64,000 nt of DNA from the NCBI GenBank assembly GCA_947259225.1, contig CAMYLK010000001.1:203118-267117 (forward strand). The letters run 5' to 3'. The stretch is from an uncultured Desulfobulbaceae bacterium (GTDB lineage: Bacteria > Desulfobacterota > Desulfobulbia > Desulfobulbales > Desulfobulbaceae). This document shows, piece after piece, positions 54,928 through 63,891 of this stretch (the first letter of the stretch is position 1; every line of letters starts with the position of its first letter). The position numbers and the translations under genes were made by a program. The notes under the pieces were generated by a model, which was given only the letters and a program-made list of their open reading frames with translations, did not search any database and was not told the DNA's origin.

Positions 54928-55797
54928 TTATTGATTGAGAGAAATGGACAGGTCAGCAACCTGAAGATATTTCATGGGGTCAATTGATTTGTCGTTGTAA
55001 CGGATGCCGTAGTGCAGGTGCGAACCTGTACTGCGACCCGTATTGCCTATCAGACCGATAATCTGGCCTCGCTTTACCTTGTCGCCCTTTTTGACAAAAG
55101 TTTTATGCATGTGTGCAAAAACAGTTTCGAAACCGTTGCCGTGCGAGAGGATGATGTATCTGCCAAGGACTTTGTTTCGGGTCGCTTTTTTAACAATACC
55201 GTCAGCAGTGGATTTGATTTCGTCACCTGTATGTCCACGAAAATCTATGCCTGTGTGAAGTGCTTTCTTTTTGACCAGGGGATCTTTACGGCGACCGAAT
55301 TTAGAACTGATTTTTCCTGGGACAGGCCGGCCAAGAGGAATTTTTTGTAATATTTCGAGGTACTGGTCGGCACGATAAATAAGGGTATCGCTGTCTTCTT
55401 CATTAATCTCTATGAAGGGGCCTCCACTATGTCCGGGGTCATCTTCAACCGGGAGTTCAACCCCGATATTGTCCATTAATGACTGGATTATTTTGCTCCG
55501 TTCATCGAGACGGGTGATCTCCTTGTTGTACTTCGCGGAGAGATGCTGTTTTTCACTTCGGAGGGTTTCAAGAGCTTGTATTGTCCTGGTAAGTTGACCG
55601 TCAAGTGAAACAACAGTGGTCTTAAGCTCCAACGATTGGCTGAAATACCTGATGCCTGCCACTGTACCAACTGTCAAAAGGAGCGTTATAAACAATGAGG
55701 TGATAATGGCGTTGCGGAGAGTCTTTTTGCGAATTGCAAAATTGCGACCCTGTCCATGCTCACCGGTTATGATAATATGTAGTTTTTTGTCGGCCAT
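54928..55797 (-). CDS. Membrane-anchored M23 peptidoglycan endopeptidase
   Basis: The 289-residue protein has a transmembrane helix (about 28-50), a periplasmic coiled coil (60-115), and a LytM/M23 domain. In the latter, the zinc ligands lie in ALHTGIDFRG and HGNGFETVFAHMHK, with TGRSTGSHLHYGIRYN. It cuts peptide cross-links in the wall. The pairing with bactofilin suggests a scaffolded shape-determining or growth-zone hydrolase. Confidence 0.9.
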   Translation of the reverse strand: MADKKLHIIITGEHGQGRNFAIRKKTLRNAIITSLFITLLLTVGTVAGIRYFSQSLELKTTVVSLDGQLTRTIQALETLRSEKQHLSAKYNKEITRLDERSKIIQSLMDNIGVELPVEDDPGHSGGPFIEINEEDSDTLIYRADQYLEILQKIPLGRPVPGKISSKFGRRKDPLVKKKALHTGIDFRGHTGDEIKSTADGIVKKATRNKVLGRYIILSHGNGFETVFAHMHKTFVKKGDKVKRGQIIGLIGNTGRSTGSHLHYGIRYNDKSIDPMKYLQVADLSISLNQ

Positions 55798-55983
55798 AAG
55801 GTAAGTTTTCTAAGATTTAGCAATGAAATTGTTATCAATAGTTGCTCTGGATGGATAACGGTACCAGATATTGGGCTATCATATACCCGTCTTAATACAA
55901 TTTTGCAATAAGATTCATTACGCGGAGTCGAGAGCGCAAATATGAAGGGAAAATCCGGACTGAGAAATGGGAACGCCAACAAA

Positions 55984-56020
55984 AATGAAAACCGGCAACT
56001 GGACCTTTCAGCTGCCGGCT
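55984..56020 (-). terminator. Terminator-like hairpin after the 56036 gene
   Basis: On the minus strand a 12-bp stem with two G-U pairs (56020-56009 with 56001-55990) and a 7-nt loop is followed by a T-rich stretch (TTCATTTTTG). It lies 16 bp downstream of the stop of the 56036-56581 gene. Confidence 0.75.
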
Positions 56021-56035
56021 AATACATCCAGATCC

Positions 56036-56581
56036 TTACTCAAATGAATCAGCAAAAAGTTTTTCAATGGCAGCACTTCCTTCATCACTCAGGTAGCGTG
56101 TTCCCGATCCGACAAAAGTGTCATAGGCAATTTTCGGGTTGTCTTCCTGCCAGGAACCGTCTTTCCAGGTGTACCACTGGTTCTTGTTTTGATCGAAAAC
56201 GTGCAGAGGCCTGTTGAAAAGCTTGGCAAGTTCAACTGCCCAGCCTGTGCCTCCCTTGACTGAGTTATCATCCAGGATGCTGCCGACCACAAAGACCTGG
56301 TGCCCTTTGTTGACCATGTGAAATATAGTCTGCAGTACCTTACGGATTTTTTCTGTTTCGTAATAGGTGCGGTTCATCATCCTGGAGGCAATTTCCATGC
56401 TTATGTCGCCGCGTTCCAGTTCACTTTCTGAAAGTATAACAGTATTATTATCCCTGTTGAGCTTGTGTCCCTCAAAAGAGAATATCATTTCTTTTACACC
56501 GTATTTCTCGGCTGTTTTACCAAATATTGACTCTGCTCCCTTCAGGCCACCATGGTAAAGAGTGCATCCTTCACTATTCAT
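56036..56581 (-). CDS. SLOG-like Rossmann protein of unknown function
   Basis: The 181-residue protein starts LYHGGLKGAESIFGKTAEKYGV, the glycine-rich first loop of a Rossmann/SLOG-like nucleotide-binding fold. It has FVVGSILDD, KGGTGWAVELAKLFNRPLHV and FDQNKNQWYTWKDGSW. I recognise the pattern from conserved phage and bacterial hypothetical proteins, some of which are presumed nucleotide- or NAD-binding. No partner gene suggests a role; its upstream neighbour is cmoB, 30 bp away on the same strand. Confidence 0.7.
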   Translation of the reverse strand: MNSEGCTLYHGGLKGAESIFGKTAEKYGVKEMIFSFEGHKLNRDNNTVILSESELERGDISMEIASRMMNRTYYETEKIRKVLQTIFHMVNKGHQVFVVGSILDDNSVKGGTGWAVELAKLFNRPLHVFDQNKNQWYTWKDGSWQEDNPKIAYDTFVGSGTRYLSDEGSAAIEKLFADSFE

Positions 56582-56611
56582 AATTTTCCACCTTTTTGGA
56601 TAATATTAAAT

Positions 56612-57565
56612 TTACTTTTCCGCTTTGATAAAGACCCGCCATGGAGCAGGATATTTCTCTATAGTAAGCTCAGAGTGGTTCTTGTCAATAAAATCTTCAT
56701 ATGATTCAAAATTCATCCAGTCGGTTCGTCTCTGTTCTTCAGAGCTCATGGGATGACTGCAGAAGAGTTTAATACCTTTAAAACCTGTACGTTTCAGCCA
56801 GTTTACCAGGCATGGGCCGGTAGGAATGAACCAGGAGCCGGGCACTTTGGCGTAGGTTTTTTCAGGAAAGAGGGCAACGGGTTCCTCTCCTGGTATGGCT
56901 TGCGCTTCAAGAAGAAGTGTGCCGCCCGGTTTCAGAGCGTTCTGTATATCGCGAAGGGTTTCAATGGGAGAGGGCCTGTGATATATAATACCCAGCAGAA
57001 AAATGACATCAAAGCATTCAGGGAACAGGGGGGTATCTTCCACACCAAGGAGGTCAATTTCAAGGTTTTTCCGGTCGGCAAAGCCGTTCAGGGTACGGAA
57101 GGTGTAGTAATGCTGGACAAAGGGTTCAAAACCAAGCACCAGTTTCGGCTGATGATGGGCTGCCCTGAACATGTAATAGCCGTTATTGCACCCGATATCT
57201 GCCACAATTTTATTTTCAAGGTCGGGCATCTCCGGGAGCAGTCTGTTCCACTTGCGTTCACTGCGCCATTCCGCGTCAACATCTATTCCGAAAACCCTGA
57301 AGGGACCCTTTCGCCAGGGCATGAATGAGCGCAAAACTTTATAGACCTGGCCGCGATCCTCATGGCTGATATCACACGGCCTGCCGATCTGGACAATATC
57401 TCCGGCAAAGTCACACCATGATGCACGAAGGTGCCGGACCGATTCGCAAGGTCCTCTGAAACGCAGGAATCCTTTTTTAGTCTGATTAACCCATTTGTGT
57501 TTTTCATTTCTCAGGGAGACAAGTTCATCATGACGTGCAGAAGGAAAATAGTCGAGATAGCTCAT
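56612..57565 (-). CDS. cmoB: tRNA U34 carboxymethyltransferase CmoB
   Basis: The 317-residue protein has the SAM-fold motif KIVADIGCNNGYYMFRA and the CmoB-typical N-terminal FRGPCESVRHLRASWCDF (residue order approximate). It also has FMPWRKGPF, VLGFEPFVQHYY and LGIIYHRPSPIETL. CmoB transfers the carboxymethyl group of Cx-SAM to 5-hydroxyuridine at tRNA position 34. It is 9 bp downstream of cmoA, forming an operon. Confidence 0.94.
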   Translation of the reverse strand: MSYLDYFPSARHDELVSLRNEKHKWVNQTKKGFLRFRGPCESVRHLRASWCDFAGDIVQIGRPCDISHEDRGQVYKVLRSFMPWRKGPFRVFGIDVDAEWRSERKWNRLLPEMPDLENKIVADIGCNNGYYMFRAAHHQPKLVLGFEPFVQHYYTFRTLNGFADRKNLEIDLLGVEDTPLFPECFDVIFLLGIIYHRPSPIETLRDIQNALKPGGTLLLEAQAIPGEEPVALFPEKTYAKVPGSWFIPTGPCLVNWLKRTGFKGIKLFCSHPMSSEEQRRTDWMNFESYEDFIDKNHSELTIEKYPAPWRVFIKAEK

Positions 57566-57574
57566 GAGGAGGTT

Positions 57575-58309
57575 TTATTTGACAGCGACAAAGGACGCGT
57601 AATTGAACCACTGAAAAAAAGTTTCGACACCAGAAAATCCAGCCTGTCTTATCAGGTCGGCATTTTCCTGTATGGAAAATGGGACAAGAACGTTCTCCAA
57701 AGCTTCACGCTTTGATGAAATTTCAAGTTCTGAGTACCCCTGTCGCTTTTTGAACTGGTGGTAAATGTCAATATATGCCCGGTTCAATTTTTTATCATGG
57801 TTGATGATTTTTTCACTGGCAAAGAAAAGGCCTCCCACCGGTAGGCTGTCATAAATTTGTCTCACAAATTTGGGCCGGGCCAGCGGGCGAATAAACTGCA
57901 TGGTATAATTGCAGATGATGACATCTGCATCAGCTGTTAAGGACGTGGTAATGTCATCTTCAACAAATTGGATGACAGAGGATTTTGAGTACATCTCCAC
58001 TTTACGTCTGGCCTTCTCTATCATAGCGGGAGCGTTATCTATGCCAATGAAATGAAGCTCCATGTCTGCAAGGCGGCGGGACAGCTCCAGCAGCGTTGTT
58101 CCGGTTGAACATCCAAGGTCATAAACCCGTGATCCTAGAGGGACCTTGCGCCGCACCAATTCGGCAATGGAGTCAATAACCACCGGGTAGAAGGGTACAG
58201 AGCGGCTGAGCATATCGTCAAAGACTTCGGCAACCTGCTCATTAAAGTTGAAGTCTTCGGTGATCGATTTTAAATCGAAAAGTTTGTCCTTTTTCATACT
58301 GTTCTGCAC
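57575..58309 (-). CDS. cmoA: Carboxy-S-adenosyl-L-methionine synthase CmoA
   Basis: The 244-residue protein begins KKDKLFDLKSITEDFNFNEQ, then VFDDMLSRSVPFY, typical of CmoA. Motif I is VYDLGCSTGTTLLELS, and the substrate region is CNYTMQFIRP. CmoA makes carboxy-SAM from SAM and prephenate for use by CmoB, encoded next. Confidence 0.94.
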   Translation of the reverse strand: MQNSMKKDKLFDLKSITEDFNFNEQVAEVFDDMLSRSVPFYPVVIDSIAELVRRKVPLGSRVYDLGCSTGTTLLELSRRLADMELHFIGIDNAPAMIEKARRKVEMYSKSSVIQFVEDDITTSLTADADVIICNYTMQFIRPLARPKFVRQIYDSLPVGGLFFASEKIINHDKKLNRAYIDIYHQFKKRQGYSELEISSKREALENVLVPFSIQENADLIRQAGFSGVETFFQWFNYASFVAVK

Positions 58310-58421
58310 CTGTGGGATTTTTCAGTGTCTACTGCTTTAAAATAGCCTTGCTATCTTGTCAAACTGAAAGTATAAATTTAACTTTGAGGTAAACGTTGAT
58401 TATGGTTTTGAGGAGGAGACC

Positions 58422-58946
58422 ATGGGTAAGGATTTCTGGGCAAATTTAGTTCTCTGTTTTGTACTGGCTGTTCTCTTGATTTTCGCGGTAACCCATATCG
58501 GGTCGGCCCTCACACCGAAAGGCTTACTTGTCAATGAACCGCAACCGTCGGCTGAGGCTGCACCCTTGCTAAAGGACATCGAGATAGCGCAATACAGTAT
58601 TAACCGGAACAAGGATAAAAAGGTTGCGGCTGATTTTTATATCCGGAACAATTCTGACCAGGATGTAAAGAATATTCATGTTTTTTGTGAATTTTTCGAC
58701 GAAAATAGCGTGTATCTGGACCGTGAGGAATGGATTCTCAGCCAGACATTTCCCAGTGGTGAGGAACATAAGTCCGCGTCTGTCCTTGAACGTTTCGTCA
58801 ATATGAAAGGCATATCGGATTGTCGAATCGTGGACCTGCAGTTAGCCAAAGATCCGGGTTTCAAACTGAACCGTTCCACAGGTGGTCACGGTGAAGCAGA
58901 ATCACATGATACGGGACATGACGAACCACTCAGCGGCGGCCACTGA
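58422..58946 (+). CDS. Membrane-anchored protein with FxLYD-like extracytoplasmic domain
   Basis: The 174-residue protein has one N-terminal transmembrane helix (7-30). The outer domain contains VAADFYIRNNSDQDVKNIHV and CEFFDENSVYLDREEW, a beta-sandwich pattern like FxLYD domains. It ends in a His-rich tail (HGEAESHDTGHDEPLSGGH), which could bind metal. Two cysteines lie at FCEFF and SDCRI. Family and function are not known to me. GAGGAG precedes the ATG. Confidence 0.65.
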   Translation: MGKDFWANLVLCFVLAVLLIFAVTHIGSALTPKGLLVNEPQPSAEAAPLLKDIEIAQYSINRNKDKKVAADFYIRNNSDQDVKNIHVFCEFFDENSVYLDREEWILSQTFPSGEEHKSASVLERFVNMKGISDCRIVDLQLAKDPGFKLNRSTGGHGEAESHDTGHDEPLSGGH

Positions 58947-59009
58947 AGAAGTCGCCGTCCCTAATTCCTTTTATAAAGATTAAATTATTGCAAACATATA
59001 TTATTCAAC

Positions 59010-59660
59010 GTGTCAGAACAAGAAATACATTTTGATGAGATAATAAGCCGTTATCGCTCTGATCCTTTTGATTATGTCGATATTCATGCCATCCATGCCG
59101 GCCAGGTTCGATTTTTGCTAGAGGAAGGTTCAGAGGTCAATGGTCCAACGGGTGAATGGAAACACATATCTGGTACAGGGCTGTACGAGATTACCCGTGA
59201 GCGTAACGCAAAGGTCGTGACGTCAGTGACAAACGGCATCATATCTTCCCTGCAGAAAGAGCTTGAGGGCGAGTTTGTCGAGGCCGGCGAAAAACTGATG
59301 ACAATCAAACATCCCTTAAAGAAAAAGGAAATTATCGAGTCGATCCTCCAGGAGGTACTGTATCTTTTTCCCGCACCGGAAAGAGCGCGATATTATTTTT
59401 CCATGGATATACAGTCCAGGATTGATCAGAAAGGGGCCCGTTCGGTATTTATTCAACCCGGGGACGAGATAATAACCATGTCGCTCATGAAGAGGGACAC
59501 ACCGGTTTATTATGACGGGGAACCGGGTATAATCCATTCTGTCTACTTCAAGCCCGGAGACAGTGTCGATCAGGGAACACCTCTCATAGGCGTCTGTGCT
59601 GAAAACAAGCTGCCGCTGATCCAGAAAATTATCACGCGCGTCAAGGCTGAGTGGGAGTAG
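59010..59660 (+). CDS. Biotinyl/lipoyl-like domain protein
   Basis: The 216-residue protein starts at GTG; upstream is AT-rich with no clear ribosome site. It has two hammerhead-like segments: GTGLYEITRERNAK...VEAGEKLMTIKHPLKKKE, and GIIHSVYFKPGDSVDQGTPL near the C-terminus. Both resemble biotinyl/lipoyl domains (PGDxVxxGxxL), but no MKM-type lysine turn is clear. It lies 156 bp upstream of birA, the biotin ligase gene, on the same strand. It may be a degenerate carrier domain or a regulatory relative. Confidence 0.6.
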   Translation: MSEQEIHFDEIISRYRSDPFDYVDIHAIHAGQVRFLLEEGSEVNGPTGEWKHISGTGLYEITRERNAKVVTSVTNGIISSLQKELEGEFVEAGEKLMTIKHPLKKKEIIESILQEVLYLFPAPERARYYFSMDIQSRIDQKGARSVFIQPGDEIITMSLMKRDTPVYYDGEPGIIHSVYFKPGDSVDQGTPLIGVCAENKLPLIQKIITRVKAEWE

Positions 59661-59849
59661 TCGTTCATAGCAATACGTTTTATTCAAGCAGAACAAACCC
59701 GGTCCATGGGACCTGATTAGATATAGCTGGTACATCCAATTATTTGTTTTGTTTGTTCATTTATTTTCAGGTACCGACACTGTTAACCAGGGTACGGTTT
59801 CACAGTATTAAAACCCTTGGCTTATTCCTCTCCCCTCTTTCATCAACGA

Positions 59850-60800
59850 ATGAAAATTAAACAGTCTCTTACAACAGAAGCAGTCAGGGATTTTTTGCAG
59901 AGCAGGAAATTTCATTCGCAATACAATGAGCTCCCCGATGATATTGCCGGAAAGGTTATCAGGTATGGGATGCCGGTTGGCAGCAGAATAGAGCAATACG
60001 ATAAAATTCCTCGATGTATGGAGCGGCTGCAGGAACTGATTGGAAAAGCCGAGGCTAATGGAACGACATTACCCAGCGGTACGGTCATTCTTTCCCATGA
60101 ACTCAAGAACGGTAGCGGTAGATTTAATAGGTCCTGGCACGCCCCCAGGGGAGGTTTCTGGATGGCAATGGCATGGGCCGACACTCTGTTGCCGGAATAT
60201 GCAAGGCTGCTGCCGCTCGCCGCAGGCTCAGCATGTTGTGAAGCTGTCAGGAGTTACGGTATTGATGCTGCGATCAAATGGGTGAACGATATCCATGTGC
60301 ATGGCCAAAAAATAGGTGGTATCCTCTGCGAAACCCATCTGGGCAAATCTTCAGGAGATCGATACCACCTCATAGGAATTGGTATCAATTGCAATGTGGA
60401 GCAGTTTCCAGATGAGCTTCTTCATTCCGCCGTCAGTATGCATGAAATTCTGGGTTCTCCGGTTGATCTTAACCGGTTTGCTCTCATGCTGCTTGCCTGC
60501 CTTGCCTGGAATTTCGGTCTGGTTCACCTGCAGGAAGAAAACGACCTTAAACAGAGGTTGGATGATTCGTCAGAAATCATCAACCCTCCGGTAATAGAAG
60601 CCTGGTGCAGGTTGAGCGATTCAATAGGGAAGCAGGTCCGTTACGGTTTTGATGTTGTCCGAAAGCCCCTTTACAAGGCAATTGTACTGGATGTAGATCC
60701 TCTTGGCGGACTTGTTCTGGAACTTGAGGATGGGAGCAAGGTTACCGAATACAGCGGTGAAATAATTTACCTTGATGATGATTCCGGTCCAGCGCGTTGA
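59850..60800 (+). CDS. birA: Biotin-protein ligase
   Basis: The catalytic domain has the biotin-binding NGSGRFNRSWHAPRGGFWM, KWVNDIHVHGQKIGGILCET and LIGIGINCNVEQFP. A small C-terminal SH3-like domain follows (about 265-315; GLVLELEDGSKVTEYSGE). It attaches biotin to carboxylase carrier proteins. I use ATG 59850; an alternative TTG at 59817 adds 11 residues, and neither has a good ribosome site. No N-terminal HTH is obvious, so it is probably not a repressor. Confidence 0.88.
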   Translation: MKIKQSLTTEAVRDFLQSRKFHSQYNELPDDIAGKVIRYGMPVGSRIEQYDKIPRCMERLQELIGKAEANGTTLPSGTVILSHELKNGSGRFNRSWHAPRGGFWMAMAWADTLLPEYARLLPLAAGSACCEAVRSYGIDAAIKWVNDIHVHGQKIGGILCETHLGKSSGDRYHLIGIGINCNVEQFPDELLHSAVSMHEILGSPVDLNRFALMLLACLAWNFGLVHLQEENDLKQRLDDSSEIINPPVIEAWCRLSDSIGKQVRYGFDVVRKPLYKAIVLDVDPLGGLVLELEDGSKVTEYSGEIIYLDDDSGPAR

Positions 60801-60819
60801 CAGGTTAGCTGACTGTCAT

Positions 60820-61584
60820 TCATCGCTGGGAGAACAAATTTTTTATCTGCTGCCAGGAGGTAATATCATGCTGAAGAAGATGCTGGGTATACCTGTTGAG
60901 AAATGTCAGTGCCTCCTGAGCATTTTGTTCAGGTAAACGCAACCTGTTAATGTTGTTCAGGTCCAGCCGCTGAGCATATTCAAGGAATTTGAGGGTTTGC
61001 ACGGAAAGGGAAACCAGTGAACCGGTAGCGCTGCTTCTGCAGTCATCACATACCAGTGAACCGCTCCCGGGGTGGAGAGTGTAAGTGGTACCCATCCTGG
61101 CATTTTTTCCGCAAAACCCGCAATGGTCTAGTACAGGCTGGTAACCTGCTTCTCCAAGAAGACGCAGGTGAAACAGAGCACCGGTCCGCAGTGGTTCATC
61201 TCCTTGAGCAAGGGAGGACATTACCCATTCAAGGAGAGAGAACAGCCCCGGATCAGGATCATATTCCCGTGTGAATCGCAGGGTGAGTTCAGCAGCCAGC
61301 ATGGCTACAATATAGCGTTTATAATCCCGGCGTACTTCCAGATAGGCTTCATCCAGTTCCGCCTCGACCAAGAAAAGCATGCTCTCCCGCCTGGGCGGTC
61401 GGTACATGATTTCGATGAGGGAAAATTGTTCGAGCTTGTTGACAAAACGCTTTTTACTGCGTTTTGCTCCTTTTGCTATCCCTGTCGCTTTACCAAGGTC
61501 GGGACTGAAAAAAGTAACTATCTTGTCGGCTTCGCTGTGATCACTGACACTTAAAACGAGGCCACGGGTGCGGCAGTTATTCAT
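60820..61584 (-). CDS. recO: DNA repair protein RecO
   Basis: The protein starts with the OB-fold region TRGLVLSVSDHSEADKIVTF, then FFSPDLGKATGIAKGAKRSK. The C-terminal part has the zinc knuckle CGFCGKN...LVCDDCR, typical of RecO. It acts with RecF/RecR in loading RecA. I prefer ATG at 61584, which overlaps the rodZ stop (ATGAATAA); a TTG six codons upstream is the alternative start. It is convergent with birA. Confidence 0.92.
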   Translation of the reverse strand: MNNCRTRGLVLSVSDHSEADKIVTFFSPDLGKATGIAKGAKRSKKRFVNKLEQFSLIEIMYRPPRRESMLFLVEAELDEAYLEVRRDYKRYIVAMLAAELTLRFTREYDPDPGLFSLLEWVMSSLAQGDEPLRTGALFHLRLLGEAGYQPVLDHCGFCGKNARMGTTYTLHPGSGSLVCDDCRSSATGSLVSLSVQTLKFLEYAQRLDLNNINRLRLPEQNAQEALTFLNRYTQHLLQHDITSWQQIKNLFSQR

Positions 61585-62503
61585 CTCCCTGTTGATTACC
61601 AAGTTGCTTCGGAAGTGAAAAGGTAGCGTAACCGTTTTTGTGTTCCGGAAAAACTACCGGTGTGTCATTCAGACGAATAAGAGCACTTTCCGGTATGGCA
61701 AAAGACAGTTTGAGAGAATCTTTGGCAGACCAGGTTTGTGTTTCACCTTCTGTAAATTCCAGCTCTGTTGTTTCATTTTTATCCAGGGTAAGGCTCACCT
61801 CTGTATCTTTCAGAAACGTTACATTGATGGTATACTTGTTTGCAGGAGGCTGTGCAGGTGGAGCTTCAGTTCTAACAGTATCACTTTTAACAGCCTCTGC
61901 AGTACTTTCCTGAGCATGTGTGTTGGGTGATTTTTGAACAGGGGGCGGTTCAGGTTGTGCTTCTTCAGTTCTGCTGCCGGGAAGAACACTCATCATGACG
62001 GATTGGAAGCCCTCTGTTTTCTTGGTTAGAAAGCTGAAGGGGTTCCAGGATGTGTACAGGCAGAAACCGGTAAACAGGACAATGATAACCACAAGAAGAA
62101 TGCCTGCCATTGTCATTGATGAGATATGGGAGGGTTCCGCCATCATTTTTGGTGCGAGTAACTTTTTGGATTGTTTTGCTTTTGAACGCTTGCCGGATGC
62201 TGATCTCTCGTCACGCTCCTGCATGAACTGGGAAGTAATATGGGCCGGGTCGGTTCCGAGAAAATCAGCGTAAATCGAAAGTAAACCGCGAGTGAAGGTA
62301 TCAGCCGGGAGTGAAGAAAAGTCCTGGGCTTCTATTGCATTGAGGTTAACCTCTGAAATCCGGGTTGATTCAGACACCTCTTTAACTGACAATCCCTTAT
62401 CGGTACGAAGTTTTCTGAGATATTGCCCGGTATTCTCAATTTCAGGCCGCTTCTGCTGCGATTCGTTTGTTTTACTGATACTTTTTTTTCCGGATTTACT
62501 CAT
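61577..62503 (-). CDS. RodZ-like cytoskeletal membrane protein
   Basis: The 308-residue protein has a cytoplasmic HTH_25 domain (about 24-92; GQYLRKLRTDKGLSVKEVSE, then FTRGLLSIYADFLG). A basic linker, one transmembrane helix (about 128-150), a Pro/Thr/Glu-rich stretch, and a C-terminal DUF4115-type beta domain (KYTINVTFLKDTEVSLTLDK) follow. This is the RodZ layout, which links MreB to the envelope. It overlaps recO and is 42 bp downstream of the surA-like gene. Confidence 0.86.
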   Translation of the reverse strand: MSKSGKKSISKTNESQQKRPEIENTGQYLRKLRTDKGLSVKEVSESTRISEVNLNAIEAQDFSSLPADTFTRGLLSIYADFLGTDPAHITSQFMQERDERSASGKRSKAKQSKKLLAPKMMAEPSHISSMTMAGILLVVIIVLFTGFCLYTSWNPFSFLTKKTEGFQSVMMSVLPGSRTEEAQPEPPPVQKSPNTHAQESTAEAVKSDTVRTEAPPAQPPANKYTINVTFLKDTEVSLTLDKNETTELEFTEGETQTWSAKDSLKLSFAIPESALIRLNDTPVVFPEHKNGYATFSLPKQLGNQQGDE

Positions 62504-62545
62504 TGCACACCATTCCTCGAGGGAAGGAGACCAAGGCTGCTCATA

Positions 62546-63526
62546 TCAAAGTATTTTGATGTAGGAACTGCTTTTCATTCTTTTAAGCCAGTCTTCAAAC
62601 CTTGCCTGTATTTCCTGTTGGTACAAGGCATCATAGATTTCTTCCTTGACGGACTCGTAAGGAACTTTGGTTATAATCTGCCCCTCCTGGCTGGACAGAA
62701 CCTTAAAAAACTGGAAGCCCGAAGATGTTTCAATTATACCACTTATTTTACCAGGTGTGGTATTTGAAATAGTCTCAAGCATTGCCGGGGACATGTCGTC
62801 TCTTTTCACTACACCAATATCACCACCATCTGAAGCAGAAGGCAGGTTGGAGTATTGACGTGCCAATTCTCTGAAATCCTGGTCTGCAACCGCAAGGCTC
62901 CGGATGCGCTCGGCTTTATTTCCGGCTTCGGTTTTCAGGGCGTCACTGTCTGAGGCGGTATTGTCCCAGGTGAAGCCTATCTGGAGGATGTAAAATCCAC
63001 CTTCTCCCACCCTTTCGGTATAGTGAGTGTCATAATAGTCAATGATTTTGTCTTCAGGGATAATGACTTTTGACCGCACCTCAAAATTGACGAGTTTAGA
63101 ACTGAGTACCTGGCTTTCCAGGTTTTTCCGGTATTGTTCTTCAGTCATACCCATGCTGGCAAGCTGAGCCTGAAATTGTTTTTTCGTTGTTTTATTTCTG
63201 GACATGATATGTTCCAGTGCCTTATCGATTTCCTCCTCACTGACCGATATATTTGCCTTTCTGGCTTCCTGGAGCATAATCTTTTTCTCAATCAGTTTTT
63301 CGACAACAGTTTTTCGTACCTGCTTCAAAGCTTCCGAAAGTTCCGACGCCGGAGCTTGTTCCGCGACTCGCTGAAAGAGAGGCTTCCCTTCTTCGTTCAC
63401 TTCTGAGAGGGTAATAACATCATCGTTAACAATGGCTACGACTCGATCAACTACATCACCGTAGGACATTTGGGTGACAGACAGAAAAAGGATGAATATG
63501 ATCAATCCCTGATATATTAACTTCAT
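62546..63526 (-). CDS. surA: SurA-type periplasmic chaperone/peptidyl-prolyl isomerase
   Basis: The 326-residue protein has a signal peptide (1-23), a SurA N-terminal domain (VDRVVAIVNDDVITLSEVNE), and one parvulin domain (about 168-275; ILQIGFTWDN, ARQYSNLPSASDGGDIGVV). E. coli SurA has two parvulin domains; single-domain members are common in this phylum. It helps fold outer-membrane proteins. It starts a surA-rodZ-recO minus-strand unit. Confidence 0.88.
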   Translation of the reverse strand: MKLIYQGLIIFILFLSVTQMSYGDVVDRVVAIVNDDVITLSEVNEEGKPLFQRVAEQAPASELSEALKQVRKTVVEKLIEKKIMLQEARKANISVSEEEIDKALEHIMSRNKTTKKQFQAQLASMGMTEEQYRKNLESQVLSSKLVNFEVRSKVIIPEDKIIDYYDTHYTERVGEGGFYILQIGFTWDNTASDSDALKTEAGNKAERIRSLAVADQDFRELARQYSNLPSASDGGDIGVVKRDDMSPAMLETISNTTPGKISGIIETSSGFQFFKVLSSQEGQIITKVPYESVKEEIYDALYQQEIQARFEDWLKRMKSSSYIKIL

Positions 63527-63753
63527 GATTTTGTTTTTAAAAAAAATAATTGCGTTAAACGGTTAAGTTAAATGTGAAAAACATTTACCACTAAATCCTG
63601 AATATTGTTTTTTACACATTACCATTGAAAGTAGCAATGTATTTCAGCGGACGCCTGTAGTTGCAATTGACTCAATATGAATAAAAAAGAGGCGGCTTAT
63701 TTTCTATTCTACAGGATTTTCTGATACTGATATTACCCGAAGGGGTTTTATTT

Positions 63754-63891
63754 ATGACAAGAAGGTCAGATTTGCCTTGCCGAGTCAGGTTGATTTCACT
63801 AAACAGTGATTATACTATTACAGGTGAGGCGATAAGTTATTCTGATTTAATGCAAAAAGAGTTACGGTTTGTATATTGTTTTAGGGGCTAG
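63754..63891 (+). CDS. Short unknown frame cut off by an insertion sequence
   Basis: The 45-residue frame (MTRRSDLPCRVRLISLNSDY...) ends at a TAG created where the IS-like sequence begins (about 63884). AAGGGG lies upstream. The N-terminus vaguely resembles small signalling domains such as PilZ (RR and R-x-R), but that is weak. It may be the 5' part of a gene interrupted by the IS. Confidence 0.4.
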   Translation: MTRRSDLPCRVRLISLNSDYTITGEAISYSDLMQKELRFVYCFRG

